Source: Zingiber officinale (Eukaryota > Streptophyta > Magnoliopsida > Zingiberales > Zingiberaceae). From it: DNA of 64,000 nt. Made by a program: the position numbers and the translations under genes. The stretch is taken from assembly GCF_018446385.1 (NCBI RefSeq), contig NC_055991.1:115611794-115675793 (forward strand), in the 5' to 3' direction. Below, piece by piece: positions 10,956-22,993 of the stretch. How positions within the stretch are numbered: position 1 is the first letter of the stretch; every line of letters begins with the position of its first letter. The notes beneath the pieces were generated by a model. That model saw only the letters and a program-made list of their open reading frames with translations. It had not been told where the DNA came from and searched no databases.

Positions 10956-11290
10956 ATTTGTCTATTGTATTTGCGTTAAGCTGAAGCAATCACTTCTAAG
11001 CTGAAGAGTGAAGATCTGAATCAAAATTCTGACATTGATTTAGAAGATTTCTGATTTAGATTATAAAGGATAAAAGATATCATTTATCAGCGAAGAGTAA
11101 AGGAAGACCAAGAATATTGGACATGGGAACATGTCAATTAGTTTATTGTGCATGTATTAAGTTGAGGCAGTGATTGTCATGTAGTCTGTTTGGTAGTTAT
11201 TGTAATAGAACAACTTCATCGTGTAAATATGTATATTTTTGCAAATTAATTAGAAATTTATAAAATAATTTTTTTCATGCTTATTTGTAT
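10956..11290 (+). other. RDM4 3' UTR with a degenerate copy of the last exon
   Basis: After the TAA at 10953-10955 the sequence at about 11000-11190 resembles the end of the final exon and its flank. For example, GAAGACCAAGAATATTGGAC matches GAAGATCAAGAGGACTGGAG. Likewise AGTTTATTGTGCATGTATTA matches TGTCTATTGTATTTGCGTTA. It is not open as a continuation of the gene. It looks like an old tandem duplication now in the untranslated region. Confidence 0.55.
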
Positions 11291-12545
11291 GAATTTCACA
11301 ATTTAAAAGTTGATAAGATAATATGCTATGAACGTTAAAATAAAATATTTTCTTGTGATAACATTATTATTTTTGAAGCCAAAATTTACATTATTTGAAG
11401 TCAACTTTTGTAGATTAAAAATGAATGTATATCAATACGATTTGATCCCCTACTCCCATTAGGGCACCATTTTAATTTTTTATTTATTTTTAGATATTTA
11501 AAAATTGCTATTCCCATTCCTTACTTCTATTCCCTTAAACCAAACGCCCCCTTAATTAATGGATATATTTTTCTTGATAGAATCATCAAATAAAAAATCA
11601 TCCTAAAAATGCTTTATGAATATTTTTTACGAATGTTATTCACGAATATTATTCATAAATATTAATGAGTTGAATATATATGTGTTAAAATTTATTTATT
11701 TAATTAATTTTATATATATTAAATGAATATAAATAATTATTTGGTTCATTTACGACTTTAGCACATCTAATTTTATTAAATAGTTTTTTTAAAATAAAAA
11801 TTAATCCATTTTGAATTCTTTTTTATAAAATATAATATAACATATTTATCATTTTAAAAATACTCTAATTCCAATAAAATTGAAAAGTTACTAAGATAAT
11901 ATGCCACTATGTATGAACGTTAAAATAAAATATTTTCTTGTGATAACATTATTATTTTTGAAGCCAAAATTTACATTATTTGCATTTCTGAAGTCAAAAC
12001 TTTCTATGGATTAAAAATGAATGTATATCAATACGATTTGATACCCTACTCCCATTGGCCAAGAGGAAAGTAGGGCCCATCTCAATTTTTTATTTTTTTA
12101 GACATTTAAAAATCGAGTCTTAGTTTCTATTAATTAATGGATATTTTTTTTTTTTTTTTTTTGATAGAATCATCCTAAAAATATTGAGCTAATAGATCAT
12201 TTGTTGTAAGTACTTTTTATTTATCCTAATTACAAGTGGAAATTTTTTATGAATATTATTTACGAACATTATTCACGAATATTATTCATAAATATTAACA
12301 AGTTGAACACATATGTGTTCAAATTTATTTGTTTAGTTTAACGAAGTTGTTCAAACTTATTTATTTAATTGATTTTATGTGTATTGAACGAACATAAACA
12401 AGCATGAACGTTCGGTTCATTTACGACCTAGCACATCTAATTTTATTAAATATTTCTTAAAAATTAAAAATTAACCCATTTTAAATTCTTTTTTTTATAA
12501 AATATAATACAATATATTTATCATTTTAAAAATACTCTAATTTCA
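11291..12545 (+). repeat. Two-unit direct repeat, about 600-650 bp each
   Basis: Unit 1 (about 11291-11880) and unit 2 (about 11885-12545) share AACGTTAAAATAAAATATTT, GATAACATTATTATTTTTGA, AATGAATGTATATCAATACG and ATCATTTTAAAAATACTCTAA in the same order. Unit 2 has insertions. I see no coding capacity or termini. It is likely a segmental tandem duplication or an old repeat next to RDM4. Confidence 0.75.
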
Positions 12546-12900
12546 ATAAAATTATAATTAATACGATTTCAAAAACTATTATAATATAAAATAAAAAATT
12601 TTAATTTAATTAAAATTATTATTATTAAAATATTTGTATAAATTATTATTAAAAATATTATAATAATTATGATTATAATTATGATAATAATATTAGAGTA
12701 AATATATTTTTAAAATAAAAAATATATTAAGGTGTTTTGTATAAAAAAAAAATCTTATCTTGTTGTTTTAATTATTATTAAAAAAAAATAGATTAAGGTG
12801 AACGGTCATTTATCAAAGTTAGGTACATATTTTGACTCTTTTAATGTTGAGGGTGTATTTTTAATAAATTACCCTTAAGATTAAATATGAGTGCTTTAAA
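12543..12900 (+). repeat. Dispersed repeat copy 2, downstream of RDM4
   Basis: Same orientation and block order as 6231-6560, including AAAATATATTAAGGTGTT and TTTTTAATAAATTACCCTT. The two copies bracket the RDM4 transcription unit. This copy lies just left of the decayed copia element. Confidence 0.7.
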
Positions 12901-14224
12901 ATATATTTTAATAAATTTAACCAATAGTTCTACTAAATACCCATATTTATAAGATAGGTGGAGTAGCACATAAATGAAAGAATACAATGATATTTTAATC
13001 AACAATCAAATCAAATTAATCATCTATTATAACACTCTCCGTTAGATGATTGATAGAGAATTCGACACTGCCTTGTTAAAATCTTGTCAGTAAATTCAAG
13101 TGGAAAAAACCTGAATGAACGAAAAAGAATACAACAGTTGATACTCCTAATTTTAATCACTAAAAATCTTTTATTTGATGCATCCCTATCTTATGCACAA
13201 ATTACTTGAGTATCGACATCAACAATGCTTTTATGAATAAATCAACTACATTGTCACTAGAATGAATTTACTGGACATCAATATCACCTTTCTATTGGAG
13301 TTGATGTGTGTAGAAGAACTTTGATAAAATATGTTTTATTCTATCCCTTTTAATATAGTCCACCTTTAGTTGTTGTTAGTTTGCATGATTCTTGAATATA
13401 GAGGCATAGATCTCAACCATATATATTCTTGACTTACTTTATGCATTGTAATAATTTCAAAGTGATTTGACGATGTCCCTGTTAAAGCTTGTTTGTTGAC
13501 TTCCATGATATAGAAATGCCTCCTTGTGTAAACACATAACTTATTTGGGATCTAGCTTTATATGGATTTGAAAGATAACCTACATCTACATATACTATTA
13601 AAGATAAATATGATCTTATTAAATAAAATAATCCCATGTATGTTGTACTATGAAGGTAACGAAATATATATTTTACATCATTCCAATGTCTTCCAATTAG
13701 AGAAGAGTTACATCTTGCTAGAAGGGTAATTGAAAATGCAATATCTAGGCAAGTGTAATTGGTAGATATGATAATACACCAATTGTATTAAGATATGGTA
13801 CTTTTGGACCAATAACATTTTCTCCATCTTTGAGTGGACAAAAAAAATATTTTTTTTTAAATTTAAAGTGATCGAATAACTATTGGTGAAAACAATGCAT
13901 GTTCATTATCCTTATAAAAGTACTTTAGTTTTCTTTGCGTGTATGAGGATTGATGAACAAATATTACTTATAGTAAATGTTCAATTTGCAATCTAAGGTA
14001 AATTTAGATCATCTACATATACTGTTACAATTGAAAAACCTTCTTCCATATTTTTTGTAAAATGCATGGACAAATAATATTATTTGTATAACTTTCTTAT
14101 AATAATTATTCACTTAGACGATTATACCACATGTGCCCTGATTACTTTAATCCATATAATGATTTTTGCAACTTTATTGAGAACATGATCTTAGGGGGTT
14201 ACATCATTTGTTTCTAGTAATTTG

Positions 14225-15355
14225 TGTTGGTGCAGGTTGCACTAATCATTTAATTTTGATGTATGACAAATAGGTTAAAGTTAGATATGATGTTTATCTA
14301 ACCTTTATACCAAGTGTGCAGGAGTTGACTGGTCTGAAGGACCTGATACCAGGCTGAAATTCAGTTAAGTCTGTGGGACCCGATAGCTAGTGCGAAAGTT
14401 TAGATAGATCTGCTGTGCTTGATATCTAGCGGGAGTCCGGTTGGGTCCACGGGACCTGACAACCGGTCGAAGTCCAGTTGGGTCTGCGGACCTAACAACT
14501 GGCGAGAAGACCTAGTGAGTCAAAGGCAAGTCAAGTGATTGCAGTTTGTAAGTGAGGAGGTAAGCAACTGGAGGAGAGATCCAGTGAGGACACGTTCCCC
14601 GTTGAGGGAACTGTAGGCGTCTATCCAACTTAGGTCCATTTGGGAAACCTAAGTTGAGACCTTGACTAGATCTTGGTCTCGAGGAGACAGATATAATTAC
14701 TACTGCTGTTTTATTATGTTGTGTTAACTTTGTTTTGTAGGATAAATATATTTTCTATTGCCTGGACTAACCTTTTTGCAGGGAAGAATTTGCTGAAGAA
14801 AAGGAGAGTCCGGGCGCTTAGACCAGGCTCGCTCGGGCCGTCCAGGTGCTCAGAGTCGATCCAGGCACCCAGACCTAAAAATTCATCCAAAAGCTGATGT
14901 GGAACACGTCGATTGACTGAGCCACATGGTCCAGGCGCCCGGAGGGGTTCCAAGCGTCCGGAATTAGCCTATATAAAGGCCTTCGACTAGGGGCTTCAGG
15001 ACAACAACTGGTATGACTTTCACTCTTGCTCGATGCTCCGAAAAAGCTCCTACGACTCTATGAAGCTCCTTCAACAACCGACGATCAAGACTTTCTTATT
15101 TTCTTTGTTGACGGTAACATTGCTTTTAGTTCTTGTACTTAACCTATGTAATCATTCGAACTATTAGTGTATTGCCTAACGAAAGCACTTGACGAGTGCG
15201 GACCTTGGAGTAGGAGTCGTCGAAGGCTCTGAACCAAGTAAAACTACTTATGTTAGTATTGTCTTTTATCCTTCCGTTGTGTACTTATTTTTAATTCTCT
15301 TTTGATTTTTGACGATCGCTATTCACCCCCCTTCCAGCGTCTTTCCTATCCTATA
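14225..15355 (+). mobile_element. Solo LTR, TSD ATTTG
   Basis: It begins TGTTGGTGCAGG and ends CTTTCCTATCCTATA. It is flanked by identical ATTTG at 14220-14224 and 15356-15360. A TATATAAAGG promoter box is at 14970-14979 and the pyrimidine-rich TATTCACCCCCC block lies near the end. The length is 1131 bp with no internal sequence. It interrupts the decayed copia pol and so is younger than it. The same family occurs at 17447 and 32889. Confidence 0.9.
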
Positions 15356-15374
15356 ATTTGAATCCTTCAGGGAT

Positions 15375-15378
<4 letters not shown>

Positions 15379-15430
<52 letters not shown>
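15379..15430. repeat. (AT)n microsatellite
   Basis: 52 bp of pure AT dinucleotide repeat lie a few bases right of the solo LTR, within the copia remnant. Confidence 0.95.
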
Positions 15431-15432
<2 letters not shown>

Positions 15433-17120
15433 CATGTATAGTTTTTCTGATACAACCAAACTAATAAAAAAAATCAGAAGTAGTGACATCCATTCAGGTG
15501 AATATGTTTCCTTATAATGGATTCTAGGTCTTCATGAGAAACCTTAAGCTATAAGTCTGTCTTTGCATCTCATAATTTCACTTTTTTTTTCATACGAACA
15601 CTCATTTATATCCTACTAGGATTACATCTTTAGGTGTTCGAACTATAGACCAAAATACTTTACATTTTTGTAGAGATTCTAGTTTAGTCTATATAGCGGC
15701 CTTCCATTTTGGCCAGTCATTTCTTTCTTGAAAATCTTTGATAGATTGTGGTTCAGAATCTTTATTACCTTGCATGATGTCAAAGGCCACATTAAGAGTG
15801 AAAATATCACCAATGGTTGTATTGTTTCAGTCCCATATTTTACAATACATCAAATAATTTATTGAAATCTCATTATTTTCATATAACTATGATTTTTCAT
15901 AAACAATATTATCTGCATCTGATTCATTGATTTCTCTTACTTTATCATCTGGAATTACTTCTTCTAAAGTTTTTGATTCTTTCTTTTCTTGTATCTTTCT
16001 TTTTTGAGGTATAGTGTCTTTCAAGCCAATTGGTTGACCATGCTTCTAGCGTATTCTAGATACATTTATAGGTAGAGTAATTGATGGTCTTATAGGGACA
16101 TCGATTTTTACTGGAGTCTCTACTTGTATGTATGACTTTGTCACATTTTTTTTATTAACAAAAGCATCAGACAATTTATTTGCAATTCTTTGCAAGTGAA
16201 TGATTCTTTCCACTTCTTGCTCACATTGATTGTTGCAGGGATCAAAATGAGATAATATTTTTTCATTCCAATAATTTTTTTCCATTTTTCTTTAGGATAC
16301 AACTTTCCTCCCCCCAATGTTGGAAAATTTGTTTCATCAAAGTGTCAATATACAAATCTTGTAGTAAACAAGTCACCTATCAAAAGCTCTAAATATCTAA
16401 TAATGGATGGTGAATCATATCTCACGTAGATCCCAAATCTACGTTGTAAACTCATTTTGGTTCTTTGTATAGGTGTGACAAGGACCTATACTACATAACC
16501 AAATACTCAGAGCTGAGAAACATCAGGTTCTCGACCATAGGCAAGTTGTAACGATGAGTATTGGTGATAATTAGTTGGTCTTACACAAAGCAATGATGCA
16601 ACATATATTATGTCATGACCAAAATAGAAGATGAAAGTTTTGTTTTCATGAGTAGTGGTCTAGTAATTAATTGAAACCATTTAATAAATAATTCTACTAG
16701 TCTATTCTGTGTATGAAAATGGGCAACTGAATGCTCAATTGAAATTCTGATGGGCATACAATAGTCATCAAATGTTTGTGACTTAAATTTAGTATCATTA
16801 TCAAGGCCAATTGCCTTGATTGAATAATCAAGGAATTAAGCTAGTAGTTTAATGATTTGCCCAAGTAGTTTAGCGAAGACTATATTTTGAGATGAAAGCA
16901 AACTAACATGTGACTATCTAGTTGAAGCATTAACTAACACCATGAAATATTGAAATGGTCTACATGGTGGGTACATAGATCCATAAATATCCACATGAAT
17001 CCTCTTCCAGAAGCTTTGATTTTCAACATCAACCTTTGTGGGGGAATGCCTTATAATTAGTTTTCCTTGTGAATAAGCCACACATAAAATTATTATGTAA
17101 AAAAAACTTCTGGTTCTTTA

Positions 17121-17446
17121 TGTTGGTACAATTGACCTCTAGGATTTTGATATTTGACAATATATCAATGTCTGGTTAGGTTGACTAAGGACTTGATGTT
17201 TAGAAGAGAGAAGTCTAGTTAAGACTAGTTGACTAGTAAGGGTAAGCCCTAACTGGAGGTTAGGTAGGTAGAAGTCTTGGTGAGTGAAGTCAAACCCTGG
17301 TGAGTGAAGTCAAACCCTAGTGGTGGAAGTCCTACTGAGTGAAGCTAGGCAATGGAAGCCCTAATGAGTGAAGCTAGATGGTGAAAGCCCTAATGAGTGA
17401 AGCCAGATAATGGAAGTCCTAGTGAATGAAGCTAGGCAACCTAGGG
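17121..17446 (+). mobile_element. LTR 5' fragment interrupted by a younger LTR
   Basis: It starts TGTTGGTACAATTGACC and carries repeated GAGTGAAGC(T/C)AGGC units of about 20-30 bp, as in the LTRs at 97-502 and 29249-31167. It is broken at 17446 by the LTR starting at 17447. Its continuation, AGGAGGTAATTGATTACTC, is found after 19783. Confidence 0.65.
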
Positions 17447-18717
17447 TGTTGGTGTAATTTGCACTAATGATCTAACTCAGGTTTTGCTGAATGACAAATG
17501 GATTAAAGTTAGAGTGTTTGTGATCTAATTGTAACCAAGTGTGCAGGAGTTGATGGATCTGGAGGACCTGACACTAGGCTGAAATCTAGCTAGGTCCGCG
17601 GGACCTGATAGTTGGTGTGAAGTTCAGATAGGTCCACGGGATCCGATATATGGCGGGAAGTTCGGTTGAGTCCGCGAGACCTGATAACCGGCTGAAGTCT
17701 AATTGCGTTTGCGAACCTGACAACTAGTGGGAAGACCTGGTGGGTCAAAGGAAAGTCAAGCGACTGTAGTTGGTAAGTAAGAGATAAGCAATTAGAGGAG
17801 AGATCCAGTGAGGATGCATTCTCGGTTGAGGAAACTTAGGCGTCAGTCCAGCTTAGGTCCATTTGGGAAACCTAAGCTGAGACCTTGACTAGATCTTGAT
17901 CTTGAGGAGACAGGATCTAATTACTACTCATATCTTATTATGTTGTGCTAACTTTGTTTTAAAAGATAAACATATTTTTATTTGCCTGGATTAACTCTTT
18001 TTTGCAGGAAGGAGAAGTGTGAAAAAGGGGAGTCCGGGCGCTCAGAAAGGATCCAAGCACCCGGGCGGTCCGAGTGCCCAGACCAGCCTCACCCTGGTGG
18101 GCGCCAAGCACCCAGGCGGCCTAGGTGCCCAAAGCCGGACTAAGTGCCTGGAGCTGGTCCAGGCACCCAGACCAAAAATTTCATCCCGAATCTGAGTTAG
18201 AGCGTGTCGGCTGGCCGAGCCCGTGTCAACGGTCCAGGCGCCTGGAGATGGATAAAACTTCACGGATGAAGTTTTGACGAGAGGTCACAACGTCAGCATA
18301 GTCCAAGTGCCCGGAGGGGTTCAGGCGCTCGGAATGGGCATATAGCTTCAGGACATCATCTGCTATGATTTTCCTTCCTACATACTGTTTCAAAAAGGCT
18401 CCTACGATGCTGTAACGCTCCATCGATAATCGGACATCAAGCTTTACTTAGTTTTCTTTGTTGTCAGTAACTTTTCATATATAGTTCTTGTACTTCATTA
18501 TTGTATCTTTTTAAATTATTAGTGGATTGCCCAACGAAAGTGATCAACGATTGCGGACCTTGGAGTAGGAGTCATCACAGGCTCCAAACTAATTAAAACT
18601 TGGCATTGTTAGCGTTGTGTTGTTTATTTCCCTTTTATGCTGCACAACTTATTTTAACTTGTGATTTTCGACAAACGTTATTCACCCCTCCCCCTCTAGC
18701 GACTTTACAATCCAACA
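17447..18717 (+). mobile_element. Solo LTR with near-perfect TSD TAGG(G/A)
   Basis: It begins TGTTGGTGTAATTTGC and ends AATCCAACA at 18717. The left flank is TAGGG (17442-17446). The right flank, once the later LTR is removed, is TAGGA. It is 1271 bp and the same family as 14225-15355. A second LTR has inserted at its very 3' end. Confidence 0.8.
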
Positions 18718-18720
18718 TAG

Positions 18721-19778
18721 TGTAGGACCGTTGCGGCCGGCTAGGAGGGGGTTGTTAAATAGTCCTGCAAATTCAAAACAAACAACCCTTCATCGAACTC
18801 TTTAAGCTAACATTTGCATAAATAAAGCAAAGCCGTAAATTAAAAACATAAAGAACGAGGCACAAGATATTTACTTGGTTACAACTGATGTGATTGTTAA
18901 TCTAAGGAAGTTAAAAGTACTAGAATACTCCTTCAGGCGGAGAAGCCTCTTACAACGTTGACGCACAGAAACAGAAGCTCAACTACAACTCTAAAGCACA
19001 CAAGCGTTGAAAATGATAACTTGGAGTTCATTTAAAAGCTTCTGCACTAAGGCTATATTTATAGCCTTGGTCGAGGTGCCCCGAAGGGTTCCGAGCGCTC
19101 TGGGGGGATAAATTTTATCCCCCAACATTCAGATCGAGATAAATCTCGATCTGGTCAACATTCAAGGTCCGGGAGCGCCGGAAGCATTCCGGGCGCCCCG
19201 GACTGTTCCGGGCGTTGCTCTGGGCGCCCGGAATCATTCCGGGCGCCCCGGAGCCCAAAGTCAACAGATGTTGACTTTTTAGTCTGGGACCTCTTCTTCG
19301 GTTCAGTCCCGCCTCGGTCCGGTTCTTCTATTCCGGATCCGCTTGCTTGAGTGATCTCTGTCATCCAGAAAAGGGCTCACCCGAACCCAACTTTCGGTCT
19401 TCTCGAGCTGGCTTCCCTCCGGCTTCTCGTCCCTCGGAATTGCCGCATGCTTCCTTCTCATCCACCGACGTACTCATCCGCAGTCTTCGTCCCTCGGTCG
19501 CACCCCGTGTCGACCTTCTCGCTAGCTGCATCTCTTGCTCCCCGAGCAATCTTCCGCTCCGGCTTTCGTCCCTCGGAACCACCGCACGCTTCCTTCTCGT
19601 TCGTCGGTGTACTCTTCTGCAGCACCTCGTCCCTCGGACTGTCATCCTTCTCGCTAGCTACGTCTTCTACTCGACTACCTGTGTTTCTAAGCTCCTGCAC
19701 ACTTAGACACAAGGTTAGAAACACACAGGACCTAACTTAACTTGTTGATCACACCAAAACAACCTTGGGGTTCCAACA
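18721..19778 (-). mobile_element. Solo LTR, minus orientation, TSD CATAG
   Basis: On the minus strand it starts TGTTGGAACCCCAAGG (ending at 19778) and ends CCTACA (18721). CATAG flanks it at 18716-18720 and 19779-19783. It is 1058 bp. The first two bases of the left TSD are the last two bases of the older LTR, so the insertion hit that LTR's edge. It contains the palindromic GGGCGCCC(C/G)GGA words seen in related LTRs. Long open frames near 19350-19740 have no recognisable domain. Confidence 0.9.
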
Positions 19779-19783
19779 CATAG

Positions 19784-21808
19784 GAGGAGGTAATTGATTA
19801 CTCATCCAAACTGAGTGTCATGAGTGGATTTCAAATTAATAATTTATATTTAATGAACCCCTTAACTACACAATGATAATATAATAAAGAGCCTATGGTC
19901 AAATTTCTTGAGTAACTAACAATCAGATGTTTATCTTAGACTTAGAACTATTTTGGAGTTTTTCATCATAAAAATGGAGGTTGTTTGATTTTTGGATTAA
20001 AATGTAGCAAATGAGATAGCAAAACAAGTATGAAATTTACCCTAATAAAATGAGCAACATCCTATCTACCCATTAATAATGATCTCACAACGCATTTCAC
20101 TCTATGTTATGATTGCACCCTAAACTAGGGAATGAAAGAGAAAAGTATTAAATGAAACTTAATCTAGTAAATAAATGACAATGCTAATAAGGGGAAGCTA
20201 ATTACAACTAAGTGAATTTTGAACTAAAGCAAGGAATTAATCCTAATGGCAACTAAAAATGAACATGGAACTAACTAATCTAAACTACTCGTTAACCAAA
20301 TTAAAGTTAAAAGCACTTAAGGAAGAAATTACAACTAAACTAAACTTAAGCTAAATAAGCAATGCTAGATTATGAAATCAACTAATCAACTTACGAAGAT
20401 TGTTTTTCCAAAACTAATAAGAACATAAAAGAAGGAATTCACAGGAATAACATGTGTAGGGAAAGTATTGCAGAAATGGAACTACCGAGACACGTATTTG
20501 AAGAACAACCTTGTAGTGAACAAAATTGCATAAAAGAAACTAAATGCTGATCTAACTTGCTGTAACAAAGTGAAGAAATAGGAATTAAAGAACTGGAACA
20601 CAGAATTTAAGCTAAAACGTCTCTAAACCCAAATCACACTTCAAATCTTCTCCTCCTTGCATCACACAAAGAACCACATAGAGCACTTCACGAGGTGTCA
20701 GAGAAGAAACCTCAGCTATAGACTCAGTTGCTAGAGAGATCAATGCGTCAAAGAAACATCTCCAGCTGCACTAAGAACACTCAAACATTATCAACTAACG
20801 AAAATCTGGGTTCCTGGAGACTCGAAACTTTGGGACAAGTGGGAAGTTGTTGATGACGATTTGTCATTGGAAGGAGTTCAGTGACACTGAAGGAACACTG
20901 CTCGTGTTGCTGAGATGGAGATGAACCACTGGATCGGAAGAACACCGTCAATTTGTGGTGAAAATAGAGAATCACGATAACCATAAGTACCACTGCGACA
21001 CCTCTCGCCGGCGATTCCAAATGTTTGGGAGCTGGCCATCGGTTGCTGAAAACTTCTATGTCGATGGAGATGACAAGAATTGCATATCTGAAGGTAGGAC
21101 AAGGCATTGTGATTGTGCGGAAGGAGACTTGCATGATGAATAATAGCGTAAGCCACTGTTCATCATGCCACAAATTGGTTTTTATAGCTTCGGTTTGAAC
21201 TGGGTTCAATTGTGGGCTTAGGTATGGTCCAATGAGACTTTAGGGCATTTGGTAGGGGATTGGAATTACGTTGAACTCGATGGGTGTGCTCCTTGAAGCA
21301 GGTTGGAATCAAATTAAACCCAAGTAGGGTTTTGGGCTTCTTCACTTAATCATGTACCAATTTTAATATCCTACAAGACCAAATTCAAATTAAGAAGAAT
21401 ACATCATGAATAAAGAGGAAAAAACACTTACGCCCAAAATGATTCTCAATTTGTAAAAAGTCTTAAAAATGTCAATTAGACAAATAGAATAGCTCAAAAT
21501 CATCCATTATCAACCAAAAGAAATATGCCAAATAAATGAATTATCAAATCCCCCACACTTGTTCTTGCATGTCCCGTGCAAGTAAACAAAACTAAATAAA
21601 AAAACTAAAGATGATACCCCCTAACAATTCTCGATCATTCTTAGAAGATAGAGAAAGAAAGTTAACTAGGATTGTCAAGTTCCAATAATTCAAGCATTCA
21701 TGGGGTGAGTTCAATTCTAAGCTTGCTTAACTACATAATGATTTCAATCTATAATGAATAAACTGAGAATGATATCACAAACTAAATCTCACAAGGTAAA
21801 TTTTGTGG
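19784..21808. other. Unclassified, probably old retroelement sequence
   Basis: AT-rich sequence with no recognised protein domain. The phrase CCCCCACACTTGTTCTTGCA near 21549 resembles a motif common in plant retroelement regions. Small open frames at 20780-21210 have no family match that I know. The sequence continues after the CACTA insertion at 26031. Confidence 0.4.
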
Positions 21809-21825
21809 CTCCACTACAACAAAAA

Positions 21826-22085
21826 CTGCAAACGACAACACCCCTACGACAACGATTTTAAGAGAAAGCGTTGCGTATTTGTTCAAAGACAACGGTTTTT
21901 GCCAAAACCGTTGTCTTTGAACTCCCCATTAAATATAAAAGACAACGGTTTTGGCAAAACTGTTGTCATTGAGCAATATTTTTTTAAAACGACAACACTT
22001 TTTACAACGGTTTTATAAACCGTTGTCTTTATCCGCGTTTTTAGCGTCTACGACAACAGTTTTGAAAAAACCGTTGTCTTTGGCT
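21826..22085. repeat. Left subterminal repeats of the CACTA element
   Basis: Short words GACAACGGTTTT and AACCGTTGTCTTTG recur in both orientations about every 40-70 bp and form small palindromes. The same word set occupies 25620-26010 at the other end. Confidence 0.85.
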
Positions 22086-22811
22086 TTATTTGTTTCGTCA
22101 TTTCCGCTCGCAGTTTTGCTTTCCCACTCTGCAAAAAAATTTTCGCGCCGTGTTTTTCCCTTAGCGTTCCCAAACCCTAAGCTATTTTTCTTTCCTCTCC
22201 TCGACTATCTCTTCACGCCATGACACCAAATGGAGCGATCCGTTTCGTTGCTCTCCTGCTCGCGACGAAGGCAAGAAGCTATTGCTCTTCCTCTACGATT
22301 CTTCACCGGTCACTTCAACGGAGACTTTCCCACTTCTCCGTGGCCCCGGTAGCCACTTCGCCTTCTTTCTCCGCGCCGTAGAAGCTCCTCGTCCGTTGCT
22401 TACACAAACCGCCGCCCCCTCTTCTCTGGTGGACTTTCTCTTCCGAGGCTCGGATCGACGCCGCTGTGTCTCTTCCCCCAGCTCTGTCCAGGTTTGGGTG
22501 GCGAACTCCTCGGCCGAACTGTCCATGGAGAGATTCTGGCTGAATCTAAACCCTTTTCGGTTCAGGCTGCTGCGTCGGGATCGATTCCCCTGATAAAGGT
22601 GATGCCTGTGAGGTTTTAGTGTTTGCTTGGCTCCCTTTTTGTTGGATTTAGGTGCTCTCTTATTTGGGAAAGGGCTTCCGAACCTTACTACCCGTGCTCA
22701 CTCCCATCCCACCCCCGCGAAGATATCGTTGCCTCAAGCTCTTAGTGCTTATGTGAGCTTTGTGGTTTTGGAGCCCGATCCTACTTCGACTGGGATTATG
22801 TTTCTGGGAAG
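22086..22811 (+). other. Unassigned, possibly captured sequence in the CACTA element
   Basis: This GC-richer stretch looks exonic (open frames at 22282-22593 and 22627-22815, rich in Ser, Pro and Arg) and may be a captured 5' exon or UTR. No domain was recognised, and it cannot be tied to the ankyrin or LRR pieces. Confidence 0.35.
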
Positions 22812-22897
22812 TTGAAAAAAACCGCACCAAGAATCAACAACCGCAGTGGATTTCCCAATCCACTGCGGTTGTTGTTTCTTGGTGCGATTTTTTTCAA
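22812..22897. repeat. 41-bp-arm inverted repeat (hairpin) with 4-nt loop
   Basis: Arms 22812-22852 and 22857-22897 pair along 41 bp with two mismatches around a TCCC loop. The arms contain ACAACCGCAGTGGATT and CCGCACCAAGAA. It lies between possible captured exons. It may be a tiny foldback element inside the CACTA, or a transcribed hairpin. Confidence 0.9.
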
Positions 22898-22993
22898 GTC
22901 CCTTGATTCATTTTGATTGATGGTCCTTGGCCTTGTTTTAATTACTTAGCTCTGCAATTTTCCTTTTGGTATACTGTTATTAGGGGATTTGCC

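Larger units (their letters stand above)
13150..17060 (-). pseudogene. Ty1/copia pol polyprotein remnant
   Basis: Conserved copia pieces are readable in several frames. There is an integrase core with YFMVLVNAST, GLDNDTKFKSQTFDDYC and HTQNRLVELFIK at about 17000-16640. A linker at 16285-16046 reads FDPCNNQCEQEVERIIHLQ. The reverse-transcriptase box is YVDDLNL (YVDD at 14008-14019). The RNase H end is DNVVDLFIKALL..HKIGMHQIKD near 13270-13150. Many stops and frame changes make it non-functional. The FDDYC and IIHLQ motifs point to the Retrofit/Ale side of copia, which is tentative. The host sequence is interrupted cleanly by a later solo LTR with a 5-bp TSD. Confidence 0.75.
12901..17120 (-). 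mobile_element. Decayed Ty1/copia element, minus strand
   Basis: On the minus strand the order is integrase (about 17000-16640), linker, reverse transcriptase (about 14020), RNase H end (about 13250), then a purine-rich CGGAGAG tract and an LTR-like start TGTTATAATA near 13036. The LTR piece to the left, to about 12900, is not delimited. The 5' end is cut at 17120 by an LTR. The element is split by the solo LTR at 14225-15355. Confidence 0.75.

Noticed and set aside
19347..19740. Overlapping ORFs of 88-129 codons on both strands
   Set aside because: They are inside a solo LTR with a clear 5-bp duplication, GC-rich and without domain similarity.
20781..21345. Minus-strand ORFs (up to 142 codons) as a gene
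   Set aside because: No domain, start context or neighbouring exons were found. The surrounding sequence looks like old retroelement DNA.
22282..22815. Two plus-strand ORFs as complete small genes
   Set aside because: They lie within the CACTA termini, have no recognisable domain, and look like captured exon or UTR sequence.
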